A stretch of DNA of 64,000 bases from Roseivirga sp. GTDB lineage: Bacteria; Bacteroidota; Bacteroidia; Cytophagales; Cyclobacteriaceae. The translations under genes were made by a program, and so were the position numbers. How positions within the stretch are numbered: position 1 is the first letter of the stretch; every line of letters begins with the position of its first letter. This document shows positions 56,353 to 64,000 of this stretch, piece after piece. The DNA lies in contig JAAWWF010000005.1 of the NCBI GenBank assembly GCA_021404565.1, forward strand, positions 186,001 through 250,000, in the 5' to 3' direction. The notes under the pieces are model-generated. The model was given only the letters and a program-made list of their open reading frames with translations, did no database searches and had not been told where the DNA came from.

Positions 56353-57225
56353 CTAATTCTCTTCTCCCGGTTTGCGCTTTCGCTTCCATCTTTTATGCGT
56401 CCACAACCAGTATTGAGGGTCTTCCAGTATTTGTTTTTCAAGTCTCGAAGTATGAGCCTTTGTGATTTCTCCATACTCACACTGCGATGGATCATCAAAC
56501 AGCACTTCCATGTCAAATTCATAATGGCCACGTTTCACCTTGGTGATTCCTCCGAATATGACAGGTGAATTTTTCTCCTTGGCAAACTTTTCAACACCGA
56601 ACATGACGGCAGTGTCTTGATTGAGGAAATCCATCCAGTATACTTTTTTAGCAATACTGGGAGATTGGTCAGCGCCAAAAATGGTGCAGGTAAGCTTATC
56701 ATCAGTGGCAAAGTACTCTCTGACTTCTTGTCGTGAGATCATCTTCAAGCCAAATTTTCCGCGAGATGAAAGAAATTTGGCATCCAGAAATTTATTGCCC
56801 AGCCTGTGATAAATGGCTACTGCTTCGTGCTGGATATAACCCGGAATACCTACTGCCAGCATTTCCCAATTGTTGTAGTGTCCGCCTACCAGCAAAACGC
56901 TTCTTCCTTCGTTTACATACTTGTCAAGAACTTCAGGGTTATTGACCTTAAACCTTGCCATGGCTTCCTCTTCGGTAATGCTGAAAATCTTAAAGCTCTC
57001 AACAATGATATCCGCAAAATGATGATAGAACTGACGTCTGAGCTGAGTGATTTCCTTTTCAGTTTTGTCAGGAAAAGACTTTCTCAGGTTCCGATTGACC
57101 ACCTTTACACGATACCTTCCCAGCTTATAGCCAAAAAAATAGGCCAGATCAGAGATGATATAAAGTGCAGAGAAGGGAAGTCGGGAAATGGGCTTGACGA
57201 AGAGATGAAATAGAAATGCGGTCAT
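56353..57225 (-). CDS. Lipid A biosynthesis acyltransferase, LpxL/HtrB family
   Basis: 290 residues. N-terminal hydrophobic segment, then the HX4(D/E) acyltransferase motif in GGHYNNWEML, and FGADQSP and PVIFGGITK blocks of the family. It adds a secondary acyl chain to lipid A (or an ornithine/other lipid) on the inner face of the membrane. Full length for Bacteroidota. Stands alone. Confidence 0.92.
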   Translation of the reverse strand: MTAFLFHLFVKPISRLPFSALYIISDLAYFFGYKLGRYRVKVVNRNLRKSFPDKTEKEITQLRRQFYHHFADIIVESFKIFSITEEEAMARFKVNNPEVLDKYVNEGRSVLLVGGHYNNWEMLAVGIPGYIQHEAVAIYHRLGNKFLDAKFLSSRGKFGLKMISRQEVREYFATDDKLTCTIFGADQSPSIAKKVYWMDFLNQDTAVMFGVEKFAKEKNSPVIFGGITKVKRGHYEFDMEVLFDDPSQCEYGEITKAHTSRLEKQILEDPQYWLWTHKRWKRKRKPGEEN

Positions 57226-57302
57226 GGCAATTAATACAAGGCCGCAAGGTATGTATTCTGTGTGACAGTTGAGACGGATGAGCTACTACCCGCATAGATT
57301 AC

Positions 57303-58325
57303 TCAATTTTTATAAGCCGCAACCGTCTCTTTTCTCAGGGTATGCTCCAAATAGTCTTTGTTATTGCTGTCGGTCTTGATGAATACATTGGCCACGCGGC
57401 TGCCATCCCCAACACCATCCCGGTACATCAGAAAATCCGGTGCTACGATTTGAGCAGCTACTCCCGGGCCGTCATTGACAGATACCAGAAGTGTGCTGTT
57501 TTCTCTGACAATTTGGATGGTTGTTTCTGCCGATATCCGATAGGAGCCAGTAAACCTGTCCAGTTCAGTGACTGTCAATTCCGGGGCCTCAGGGAATTCA
57601 AAGAGGCTGTCATCCAACGGGGTGTTGATTTCCATTTTATTGATGAGGTGTACATCGAGCTCTCTTGGAGGAAAGAACGATTCCGTTCTAAAGGAAACCC
57701 TGGTACCTGAAACGTCTCTATAGTCTCGGTAAAATCTGATGTTCTCGGCCCTGCCCTGACTCGTCTCGATGTACCTTCGCATCTTGAAAATCAGCCAGGT
57801 ACTGGCATTGAAATAAACTTCCTGTGTGGAATTCTCTGAGATGTAATCTACCCGATGAAGGGTCAGACCCTCTTCACTGATTGTTTCTATGTATTGCACT
57901 GCTACTCCTCGTTCTTCCAGGGTAAACAGATAAGGGAAATCTTCACCACCAGAATTTCTGTGTTCTTCTGGTGGCTGCCGATAGGGGTGTAGTGCTCCAT
58001 CGTTTTGAGTCCAGGAGCTGGAACCATTGCTTGCAAAAATGAGTCTTTCACCATAGCCTTCACCCCCCGGAGGCGATACATAATGACTTTTAGAAGGAGA
58101 TTTTTCATAAGAAAGGTAGGGGCTGGATCTGAAAAGGCTATCGTAGATATAAATGAGGGTAGTACCCTGAATGGTTTTAGAGCTGATACCTCTTAAGGCC
58201 TCTTCTCCGCCATAGGCCTCTATGGCATTGGCAATGATGCTTTCGGCAGTCAGGTCATTTTTTACCCAGGTACAACCGGGCATGAGCGAAGTGAGCAGTA
58301 CGAGGCAAAGAATGTGTCTTTTCAT
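57303..58325 (-). CDS. Exported lipoprotein with LolA-like fold pattern
   Basis: 340 residues from ATG 58325, where a lipoprotein signal begins (MKRHILCLVLLTSLMPGC). The longer open frame upstream has no conserved character. The segment AESIIANAIEAYGGEEALRGISSKTIQGTT is the typical start of Bacteroidota outer-membrane lipoprotein-sorting-like domains; the last 80 residues (ELDRFTGSYRISAETTIQI) look like a DUF3471-type module. Function unknown. A -7 promoter element lies 15 nt before the start. Confidence 0.72.
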   Translation of the reverse strand: MKRHILCLVLLTSLMPGCTWVKNDLTAESIIANAIEAYGGEEALRGISSKTIQGTTLIYIYDSLFRSSPYLSYEKSPSKSHYVSPPGGEGYGERLIFASNGSSSWTQNDGALHPYRQPPEEHRNSGGEDFPYLFTLEERGVAVQYIETISEEGLTLHRVDYISENSTQEVYFNASTWLIFKMRRYIETSQGRAENIRFYRDYRDVSGTRVSFRTESFFPPRELDVHLINKMEINTPLDDSLFEFPEAPELTVTELDRFTGSYRISAETTIQIVRENSTLLVSVNDGPGVAAQIVAPDFLMYRDGVGDGSRVANVFIKTDSNNKDYLEHTLRKETVAAYKN

Positions 58326-58339
58326 CAGGAAGATTTTTT

Positions 58340-58347
58340 CAAACCTA
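58340..58347 (-). promoter_or_regulatory. Possible -7 element for the lipoprotein gene
   Basis: Minus strand reads TAGGTTTG, a full TAnnTTTG match close to the start codon at 58325. No convincing -33 TTTG. Confidence 0.4.
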
Positions 58348-58419
58348 CGCTCAGTTGAGGGCTCGGTTGACATGCATAACCCCTGACTTTCTCTCATCCG
58401 ATAGTTTGAGAGAAGTGGC

Positions 58420-59538
58420 TTAGCTAACCTGAATCTCTTTTTTGAATTGATTAGGCGTTTGCCCCGTGAACTTGCGGAAGGCTCTGTAAAATGAAGCTGT
58501 GGAATTGAAACCTGCGGCTTCGGCAATGGCTTCCAATGTATAACGTGCCGACTCCGCTGATGAAATAAGCCTCTTGGCCTCTTCGACCCTGTAACGGTTA
58601 ATATGATCCGGAAAATTTGTGTTCAACTCATGATTAAGTGCAGAGGAAAGGTGATGTGTGCTGGTAGACAAAGCTTTGGCCAGCATGGGTAAAGAAAGGT
58701 TGGGGTTGAGAAAGGCCTTGTTGGTTATCAGCTCCTCTTTCAATTGCTGCAACAGCGGCTCAGGAGGACGGACTGTTTTAGCAGGTTGGCTTTTGAGCCC
58801 GGCCAGGTGCGGGGGTGCATCTTTCAGGTTGGTATAAGCCAGTGCCAAAATGGCAAGGGAGCTGGCAGTAGTGGCAAACTCCCAATAGTACTGATGTAGC
58901 CAGGGCAGGCTGCCTGAGAGATAATAGGTGGTTACATTGAAGAGCCAGATTGTGAGATAGATGCAAATAATGATGAGCAGACGTTTTGTCTGTTTTTGAT
59001 CTTTTTGCCTCAAAGAAGACTGGTTGCTGAGTTGTTTGCGAATGATTGCGATACTGATGACAAGATAAATGAAGGGGTGCAAATGCCACATCACTCCATA
59101 CCATGATACCAGGTCGGGAGTCATTACTTGTCCGAGATCCAGGCTTTGATAATAGCTGTCGAGAAAGGCTGTTTTTTCTGCCGTGGTTTGGCTGTAGGTC
59201 GGCCACATTTCCAGCTGCTTGATCACAAAGGGTAACAGGTGCAACAAATGAACAGGCTTGAGTTTGCTTTCAGGCTTTAGGTAGAAGATGACATAAAAGA
59301 GGATGAGCGGACCTTTAACGTAAGTAAAGGCCGAGCCCAGCCCCAACAGAAAAGGGAAGGAGTAAAAGAGTCGCGTATGAATCAGCATGTCGTGAAACAG
59401 ATCGAAGCTGAAGATGAATAGCAAGACGATCAGGAATGGAGAGGACCTGCCCGCCAGTTTTCCACGGTTGATGTAAATGGCCGCCAGTACCAGGGCCTGA
59501 CCAATGGCTATAATATTTATGACAGATGCTAAATTCAA
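58420..59538 (-). CDS. Membrane-bound AraC-family regulator
   Basis: 372 residues. Seven predicted membrane helices (about 1-235) lead to a cytoplasmic AraC helix-turn-helix domain (about 270-372) with LSLPMLAKALSTSTHHLSSALNHELN and IAEAAGFNSTASFYRAFRKFTGQTPNQFKKEI. Such 7TM-AraC proteins sense a membrane or outside signal; the ligand is unknown. It follows the symporter gene by 54 nt in the same direction and may belong to that transcript. Confidence 0.92.
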   Translation of the reverse strand: MNLASVINIIAIGQALVLAAIYINRGKLAGRSSPFLIVLLFIFSFDLFHDMLIHTRLFYSFPFLLGLGSAFTYVKGPLILFYVIFYLKPESKLKPVHLLHLLPFVIKQLEMWPTYSQTTAEKTAFLDSYYQSLDLGQVMTPDLVSWYGVMWHLHPFIYLVISIAIIRKQLSNQSSLRQKDQKQTKRLLIIICIYLTIWLFNVTTYYLSGSLPWLHQYYWEFATTASSLAILALAYTNLKDAPPHLAGLKSQPAKTVRPPEPLLQQLKEELITNKAFLNPNLSLPMLAKALSTSTHHLSSALNHELNTNFPDHINRYRVEEAKRLISSAESARYTLEAIAEAAGFNSTASFYRAFRKFTGQTPNQFKKEIQVS

Positions 59539-59592
59539 TTTGCCCAGTGGTGCAGTTAAATGATTATGTCTACTGCCGAAGCAGACAATAGG

Positions 59593-61002
59593 TTATGACA
59601 AATACTGAGAAATGGCTTTTTCTCCCGGTGGTTTGGTCATGAGGCTGATGACAAAGAAAAGCAGTAGGGCGACCAGAAAGCCGGGTAATACCGGATCAAT
59701 GCTGGCATCTCCAAAGGCCTTCCAGAGCATGGTAATGGACACACCGCCTATCATGGAGGCAATTGCGCCCTGTTTTGTCGCTCTTCTCCACCAAAGGCCG
59801 ATTACTACAGGTACAAAGAACCCGGCTGCCATCAGGGCTGAGAAAAGTACCACGATAAACTGAATGAGCTCACCCTCGCCAATGCCGCTGATGATGAGGA
59901 ACAGCGGGATAATACCCACAATGAAAATGCCGATGCGTGCCACTTTGAGACGCTCTTTCCGGGTGGCATTGGGTTTGAATGCAGACCGGTAGATATCTTC
60001 TGACAAAGCTGATCCTGCTACGAGGAGCAGGGAATCTACGGTAGACATCATGGCAGAGGTAATGGCTGCCAGCATAAGTGTGCCAATAAAGGTAGGTAAG
60101 ACAGCCTTGGCAATGATTGGCATGGCCATATCGCCAGTAGGCAGTGTTGGGAACAGTACCATACCAGAGAGGCCTAATATAAAGACCAACAGATTGATAA
60201 TGGTCACTACCAATACGGTGAGCAGTATGCCTCTGCGAATAGTCTTCATGTCTTTCATAGCATAGAGCCGGGTGACCTTTTCGGGGGTGGAAACAGAGCC
60301 CAGAAAGAAGGCAAGGCCCAATGTAAAGAGCAACACTGCCGGCATGCCCTCCCAGGTAAAGGCTGTAGGCTTAATGGCCTCTACGTAAGAGAGTAAATTG
60401 CCCAACGAGTCGAAATGCCTTATGGCGAGTGGAACCGATACCACAGCTCCGATGCACATGATGATGAGTTGAAGAAAATCGGTATATACTACGGCTATCA
60501 TGCCTCCTACTACTGTATAGGCAAGTAATATGACGGTGAAAATCACCATACCGTTTAGTTTGGGAATACCGAAAACGATATTGGCAACCAGGCCTCCGGC
60601 AATGATTTGCGCCTGGATATATACGATGGTGGCGATCAGAATAATGACTGCGGCTACCGCCCGGGCCTTTTTGCTTTCATAGCGAGCCTCCAGAAAGGCG
60701 GGTAAGGTAAGCTGTTTTACTTTGGTGAAACGAGGAGCCAGCACTGCCGCCATAAACCAATAGGCGAGGGGAATGGAAAGCACGACCCAGCCAAATGACC
60801 AGCCTACTGAGTAGATGACTCCGATGGTGCCGATAAATGTTCCTGCACTCGTATGAGTAGCTGCCATGGTGGCACCCCCTACGAGCCATCCCAGTTTGCC
60901 ACCAGCAATCCAATAGTCCGACTCGCTTTTAGTACGCTTCAGGCTATACCAGCCTATGCCGAAGATAATAAGGAAGTAACATGTGAATATGGTCAGCTGC
61001 AT
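59593..61002 (-). CDS. Sodium:solute symporter (SSS family)
   Basis: 469 residues, about 13 membrane helices. SSS features: WIAGGKLGWLVGGATMAATHTSAGTFIG near the N-terminus (sodium/substrate site) and ITSAMMSTVDSLLLVAGSALSEDIYR. Closest in pattern to the pantothenate/amino acid branch. The dipeptidase in the same operon suggests uptake of an amino acid or dipeptide product. A 37-codon membrane protein gene ends 4 nt upstream. Confidence 0.93.
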   Translation of the reverse strand: MQLTIFTCYFLIIFGIGWYSLKRTKSESDYWIAGGKLGWLVGGATMAATHTSAGTFIGTIGVIYSVGWSFGWVVLSIPLAYWFMAAVLAPRFTKVKQLTLPAFLEARYESKKARAVAAVIILIATIVYIQAQIIAGGLVANIVFGIPKLNGMVIFTVILLAYTVVGGMIAVVYTDFLQLIIMCIGAVVSVPLAIRHFDSLGNLLSYVEAIKPTAFTWEGMPAVLLFTLGLAFFLGSVSTPEKVTRLYAMKDMKTIRRGILLTVLVVTIINLLVFILGLSGMVLFPTLPTGDMAMPIIAKAVLPTFIGTLMLAAITSAMMSTVDSLLLVAGSALSEDIYRSAFKPNATRKERLKVARIGIFIVGIIPLFLIISGIGEGELIQFIVVLFSALMAAGFFVPVVIGLWWRRATKQGAIASMIGGVSITMLWKAFGDASIDPVLPGFLVALLLFFVISLMTKPPGEKAISQYLS

Positions 61003-61006
61003 ACGC

Positions 61007-61120
61007 TCAGCGATTCTTCTCTTTGCGTTCTACATACTTCATCCAGATCACATAGCCGATTGCGATAGTGCCAAAAACAGCAAACAATCCCCAGAATGCA
61101 AAACCGACTGCTATGATCAT
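61007..61120 (-). CDS. 37-residue membrane protein, symporter accessory peptide
   Basis: ATG 61120 to TGA 61007 reads MIIAVGFAFWGLFAVFGT followed by a second half IAIGYVIWMKYVERKEKNR: a single membrane helix (about 2-27) and a basic tail. It overlaps the upstream gene by 4 nt (ATGA) and ends 4 nt before the symporter ATG, the pattern of a translated operon gene. Small accessory subunits of SSS transporters are known in other groups (for example YhdT with PanF). It is easily missed by gene finders. Confidence 0.8.
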   Translation of the reverse strand: MIIAVGFAFWGLFAVFGTIAIGYVIWMKYVERKEKNR

Positions 61121-61812
61121 ACTTGTTTGATTTTTTTCCAACCGAAAAAGAGGAGTACCAGCAGCACCAGAATGACAGCTCCGTCTACAAAATTCATCAT
61201 GCTGAAAACCGGTTTGGCTCCAGTGCCTCCCTTCAAGGTAATGACAGAGGGGATTGCCTGTAACGATAAGCGATGTACTGTTGATTGTTCGGTGTTTTCA
61301 ACAGACCAGGTTTGAGCAGGGAAATTTTCGTGAATCTGCCATTTCGTATCTATTTCAATAGCGGCAGTGAAAAGGTTGTTGATATCAGAGGCCGATGGGA
61401 TGTCAGGATAAACGATCGGAATGGTCAGCTTGAACCTGTCTTCAGAAGAGAGAAAGGGTACGCGATAAAACACCGTCAGCTCCGAGCCGGTTGGCATGCC
61501 TCTGACTTCTGTCAATTTGCCAGACATGATTTTGTTACTCCCCTTAAAAGCTATTCGTTGAACACCTCCCTGCCCGGTTTTAAAATAGACGGAATTAGCA
61601 ATAGGAGTATCAAAATTCAACACTTTTAATGTGATATTTGAGCCTAGAGGCTTGGCAAACTGGTAAGTAATACTCAGGTTGAATGAAGCCGATTTGGCTG
61701 TCTCTTCCACATAAAAGTCCAGCGTTGCTTTTGTGACGCTGTTCTCTTTCGTTTGTGCCTGTACATGCAAGCTTCCTGAGAGTAATAATATGATCAGACA
61801 ATAGCCCCTCAT
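61117..61812 (-). CDS. Exported protein with C-terminal membrane anchor, symporter operon
   Basis: 231 residues from ATG 61812, 2 nt after the dipeptidase stop (a GTG nine bases earlier is possible). A signal peptide (CLIILLLSGSLHVQAQ), an all-beta outside domain (about 25-200) and a C-terminal helix (VDGAVILVLLVLLFFGW) with Lys-rich end. Type I topology. No known family. Coupled by ATGA to the 37-residue gene. It may be a periplasmic binding or assembly partner of the symporter. Confidence 0.72.
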   Translation of the reverse strand: MRGYCLIILLLSGSLHVQAQTKENSVTKATLDFYVEETAKSASFNLSITYQFAKPLGSNITLKVLNFDTPIANSVYFKTGQGGVQRIAFKGSNKIMSGKLTEVRGMPTGSELTVFYRVPFLSSEDRFKLTIPIVYPDIPSASDINNLFTAAIEIDTKWQIHENFPAQTWSVENTEQSTVHRLSLQAIPSVITLKGGTGAKPVFSMMNFVDGAVILVLLVLLFFGWKKIKQV

Positions 61813-61814
61813 TA

Positions 61815-63023
61815 TCACCACACCTCTCTTAGCAGCCTCATCGCATTACCGCCTATTACTTTAATGATGTCTTCGTCTTTATAGTCATGTTTTACCAGCC
61901 AGCGAATGATGTTGTAAGAGCCCTCTGTCGGATTCTCAAGCCCCTTCACATATTCAACTTCATCATATTCCATACCCGCCTGCTGGGTTTTACTGGCTTT
62001 AAGAGAAAGTGCCTTTGTATAATAATGATGCAGGCCAACATGGTCGCCATAAATGGTATCAGGGCCAAAGCCAACGTGATCTATTCCTACCAGGTCTTTG
62101 ATATACTCAAAGTGCTCCATGTAGGCATCCAGGTTATGCTCGCGTTTGGTAGGGGTGAGGGTAGTGTGTGGGGCGGCTTCCACGCCAATGAGCCCTCCTT
62201 TAGCAGCACAGGCGGTCATCACCTCATCAGGAGCCAGTCTTTTGGTGTTCCATAAGGCCTGTGCGCCAATATGACTGAGAATGATAGGCTTCTCGCTTAC
62301 TTCTATCGTGTCCAGTGCGGTTTGATCCCCCGTATGGGAGCAATCTATGAGCATACCCACCTTATTCATACGCTCCACGGCCTTTCTGCCAAAAGCGGTT
62401 AGCCCGCCATCTCTAATTTCTTTGAGTCCATTACCCAGTGCATTTGATTCACTGTAGGTAATACCCAGGGCTCTTACTCCAAACCCATAGAGCAGGTCTA
62501 TTCGGTCGAGCTCATTTTCTATCATGGCAGCACCTTCCATAGAGGCCACCCAAGCCATTTTGCCTTCGCGATGTGCCCGTTCAATATCCTCTACTCCTTT
62601 ACAGTGAATCAGAAAATCCTGATGTGCAATATCGCAAAGGCGCATACCCAGGTCGTGTATGACTTCTGACCATTTCCAGCCGCTTTTTGAGTGAATGCGA
62701 CAAAGACCATTCATAAGGTTGTCGAAAACACAATCCCAGTTGGATCTGGCCAGCCCTTCAAATGCAGTGGCCATTCTTCCTTCTCGCATATAATGAGGGG
62801 TATCGTTCACATCATCAGGAAATACTCCAAGATGCTCATGCAGAGAGATATTGATATTGTTGTCAATCAGCTTTCGGACTCGTTCTTCCTGCCCTTCATC
62901 CAGGGGTACTTTGTAGGCAGGAACTCTGTCGTCTTGTCGTGAAAGTGAAAAGGACTCATAGTCGACATCTTTTTCCAGGTATTGGAAAGATTGATAGCCG
63001 TTGTAGTTTTTGTTAAGGCTCAT
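61815..63023 (-). CDS. Membrane dipeptidase, M19 family
   Basis: 402 residues. TIM-barrel zinc peptidase. Metal-ligand regions: LHEHLG (in place of the DGHND seen in renal dipeptidase), the bridging Glu in SMEGAAMIE, His in IDCSHTG and LSHIGAQAL. No signal peptide is evident, so it may be cytoplasmic and hydrolyse imported dipeptides, perhaps with D-residues. First gene of the symporter operon. Confidence 0.9.
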   Translation of the reverse strand: MSLNKNYNGYQSFQYLEKDVDYESFSLSRQDDRVPAYKVPLDEGQEERVRKLIDNNINISLHEHLGVFPDDVNDTPHYMREGRMATAFEGLARSNWDCVFDNLMNGLCRIHSKSGWKWSEVIHDLGMRLCDIAHQDFLIHCKGVEDIERAHREGKMAWVASMEGAAMIENELDRIDLLYGFGVRALGITYSESNALGNGLKEIRDGGLTAFGRKAVERMNKVGMLIDCSHTGDQTALDTIEVSEKPIILSHIGAQALWNTKRLAPDEVMTACAAKGGLIGVEAAPHTTLTPTKREHNLDAYMEHFEYIKDLVGIDHVGFGPDTIYGDHVGLHHYYTKALSLKASKTQQAGMEYDEVEYVKGLENPTEGSYNIIRWLVKHDYKDEDIIKVIGGNAMRLLREVW

Positions 63024-63037
63024 GTTGTGGTTGCTAT

Positions 63038-63066
63038 ACTGACGTAAAATATCGATTTGCGTCAGT
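63038..63066 (-). promoter_or_regulatory. Inverted repeat upstream of the dipeptidase operon
   Basis: ACTGACG-T-AAA, 7-nt loop, TTT-G-CGTCAGT: 11 pairs with one G-T. It ends 15 nt before the dipeptidase start on the minus strand and lies on the other side of the dnaK promoter. Operator or leader hairpin. Confidence 0.4.
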
Positions 63067-63114
63067 TCGTCAAACCAGTTTCAGGCAGAATGGCGAACCT
63101 GCCTCCCTCTATTC

Positions 63115-63137
63115 TGTCAAAGTGTCATCAAATGTCA
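63115..63137. promoter_or_regulatory. TGTCA repeat cluster upstream of dnaK
   Basis: Three TGTCA units (63115, 63123, 63133) directly upstream of the -24/-12 element. TGTCAAAGTGTCA resembles the grpE palindrome core TGTCATTATGACA with one arm altered. Possible shared activator or repressor site. Confidence 0.4.
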
Positions 63138-63149
63138 GATATATTCCTT

Positions 63150-63165
63150 TGGCACAGCCCTTGTT
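63150..63165 (+). promoter_or_regulatory. Sigma-54-like (-24/-12) promoter for dnaK
   Basis: TGGCAC, 5 nt, TTGTT: GG (63151-63152) and G at 63163 have the required 10-base gap, but the -12 GC is GT. Predicted start near 63175, leaving a leader of about 40 nt. It matches the arrangement before grpE. Confidence 0.5.
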
Positions 63166-63211
63166 GATTGGGAGCTGTTTGAAAGAAATTATTAAAAGAA
63201 TTTATAAATAG

Positions 63212-64000
<789 letters not shown>

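Overview
The window reads as a chromosomal segment of a Bacteroidota bacterium, most likely a Cytophagales-type, probably marine, aerobe or facultative respirer. Supporting signs: a Bacteroidota-type promoter (TTTG, 19-nt gap, TAnnTTTG) in front of atpD; atpD-atpC standing apart from the other ATP synthase genes; a very short epsilon subunit; many lineage-typical families (DUF2911, DUF3857, LytS/LytTR pairs, six-bladed propeller lipoproteins, TPR-CHAT proteins); and weak Shine-Dalgarno signals. Genes are dense. I see no tRNA, rRNA, CRISPR array, phage or insertion sequence, and no gene-free stretch longer than 300 bases. Organism and family names come from reading the sequence; no database was searched.

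Layout. 1-11.4 kb: end of adk, a small exported protein, obgE, a DUF2911 protein (minus strand), grpE-dnaJ, an S41 protease with two exported proteins, and an ABC-2 exporter pair. 11.6-13.9 kb: an AraC regulator and a serine hydrolase. 14.2-26.5 kb: a nitrous oxide reduction operon. It begins with an Rrf2 Fe-S-type regulator, then cytochrome c lipoprotein, fasciclin lipoprotein, Sec-type (clade II) nosZ, a nosB-like membrane protein, nosL, a NosL domain fused to a putative outer-membrane barrel, nosD, nosF, nosY, and then two polytopic membrane proteins flanking a PLP decarboxylase. 26.6-31.4 kb: a histidine kinase, a small secreted Cys-containing protein with a propeller lipoprotein, and atpDC.

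31.5-45.8 kb: a TPR-CHAT protein, an unknown anchored protein, a LytS/LytTR pair divergent from a propeller gene, an NTF2-like lipoprotein, an aminotransferase, an RluA-type pseudouridine synthase, a DUF3857/transglutaminase protein, prfC and a DUF6090-like protein. 45.8-56.3 kb (minus strand): a tight five-gene operon of planctomycete-type cytochrome/DUF1501/DUF1549-1553 proteins. It is preceded by a membrane-spanning protein with an outside Kelch propeller and an inside SARP-like DNA-binding region, probably its regulator. 56.4-63 kb: an LpxL-type acyltransferase, a lipoprotein, a membrane AraC regulator, and an operon of M19 dipeptidase, anchored exported protein, 37-residue membrane protein and sodium:solute symporter. 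63.2 kb to the end: the 5' part of dnaK.

The points I find most worth following are: sigma-54-like -24/-12 elements before both grpE-dnaJ and the distant dnaK, each with TGTCA-type repeats just upstream; a DnaJ that has lost the cysteines of zinc centre I but kept zinc centre II; the NosL-barrel fusion; the cytochrome operon with its transmembrane SARP-Kelch neighbour; and the peptide-propeller pair at 27.8-29.4 kb.
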